From the NCBI GenBank assembly GCA_003553895.1, contig PWFM01000173.1, positions 1 through 6,374 of the forward strand: a DNA stretch of 6,374 nt. The letters run 5' to 3'. Below, one piece after another: positions 6,358 to 6,374 of the stretch. The notes under the pieces are model-generated. The model had not been told where the DNA came from. It did not search any database and saw only the letters and a program-made list of their open reading frames with translations. The stretch comes from Syntrophomonadaceae bacterium. Lineage in GTDB: Bacteria > Bacillota > Dethiobacteria > DTU022. Positions within the stretch are counted from its first letter, which is position 1. Each line of letters opens with the position of its first letter. The translations under genes and the position numbers were made by a program.

Positions 6358-6364
6358 TAATAGA
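6347..6364. repeat. Inverted repeat over the rightward -10 element
   Basis: TCTATTA (6347-6353) and TAATAGA (6358-6364) are perfect 7-bp arms around a 4-nt centre and enclose the TATAAT. The position, from -10 to the predicted start, is that of an operator. The high A+T content makes chance palindromes more likely. Confidence 0.4.
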
Positions 6365-6374
6365 AACGGTCCCG

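Overview
The window most likely comes from the chromosome of an anaerobic, Gram-positive-type bacterium (Firmicutes/Bacillota, plausibly a syntrophic or sulfate-reducing clostridial lineage such as the Peptococcaceae). Three things in the sequence point that way: a very large oxygen-sensitive-type 2-hydroxyacyl-CoA dehydratase activase-related protein; a UvrX/YqjW-type Y-family DNA polymerase paired with a YolD-like protein; and a close match to the Gram-positive LexA (DinR) operator. The genus is inference only.

Layout. (1) Positions 1-204 (+) are the last 67 codons of argF, ornithine carbamoyltransferase, cut by the window edge. (2) After a 58-bp AT-rich gap, 263-4627 (+) encodes one 1454-residue protein. 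It has two tandem ATPase domains of the BadF/BadG/BcrA/BcrD type, a cysteine-rich linker, a DUF2229-like region and a long 2-hydroxyacyl-CoA dehydratase-like C-terminal region. (3) On the opposite strand, 6160-4928 is a SOS-type translesion polymerase, followed with a 4-bp ATGA overlap by a YolD-like gene (4931-4581). The 3' end of the YolD-like gene runs 47 bp into the 3' end of the activase gene, so the two transcription units converge and overlap. (4) Positions 6161-6374 form a divergent control region. It holds a TATAAT -10 element and a LexA box for the polymerase operon, a second promoter-like sequence reading rightwards out of the window, and two inverted repeats.

How the parts work together. 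The polymerase and YolD-like genes form an evident two-gene DNA-damage operon whose promoter is overlapped by a LexA site. The large activase is a separate unit, with no visible functional link to argF or to the repair operon. It combines an ATP-driven electron-activator module and a reductase-like module in one chain. Its first ATPase copy has lost the usual GGxDSK-type motif while keeping both cluster-type cysteines, and its second copy is largely intact. This asymmetry is the most interesting point in the window. I see no CRISPR array, insertion sequence, tRNA, rRNA or clear mobile element.
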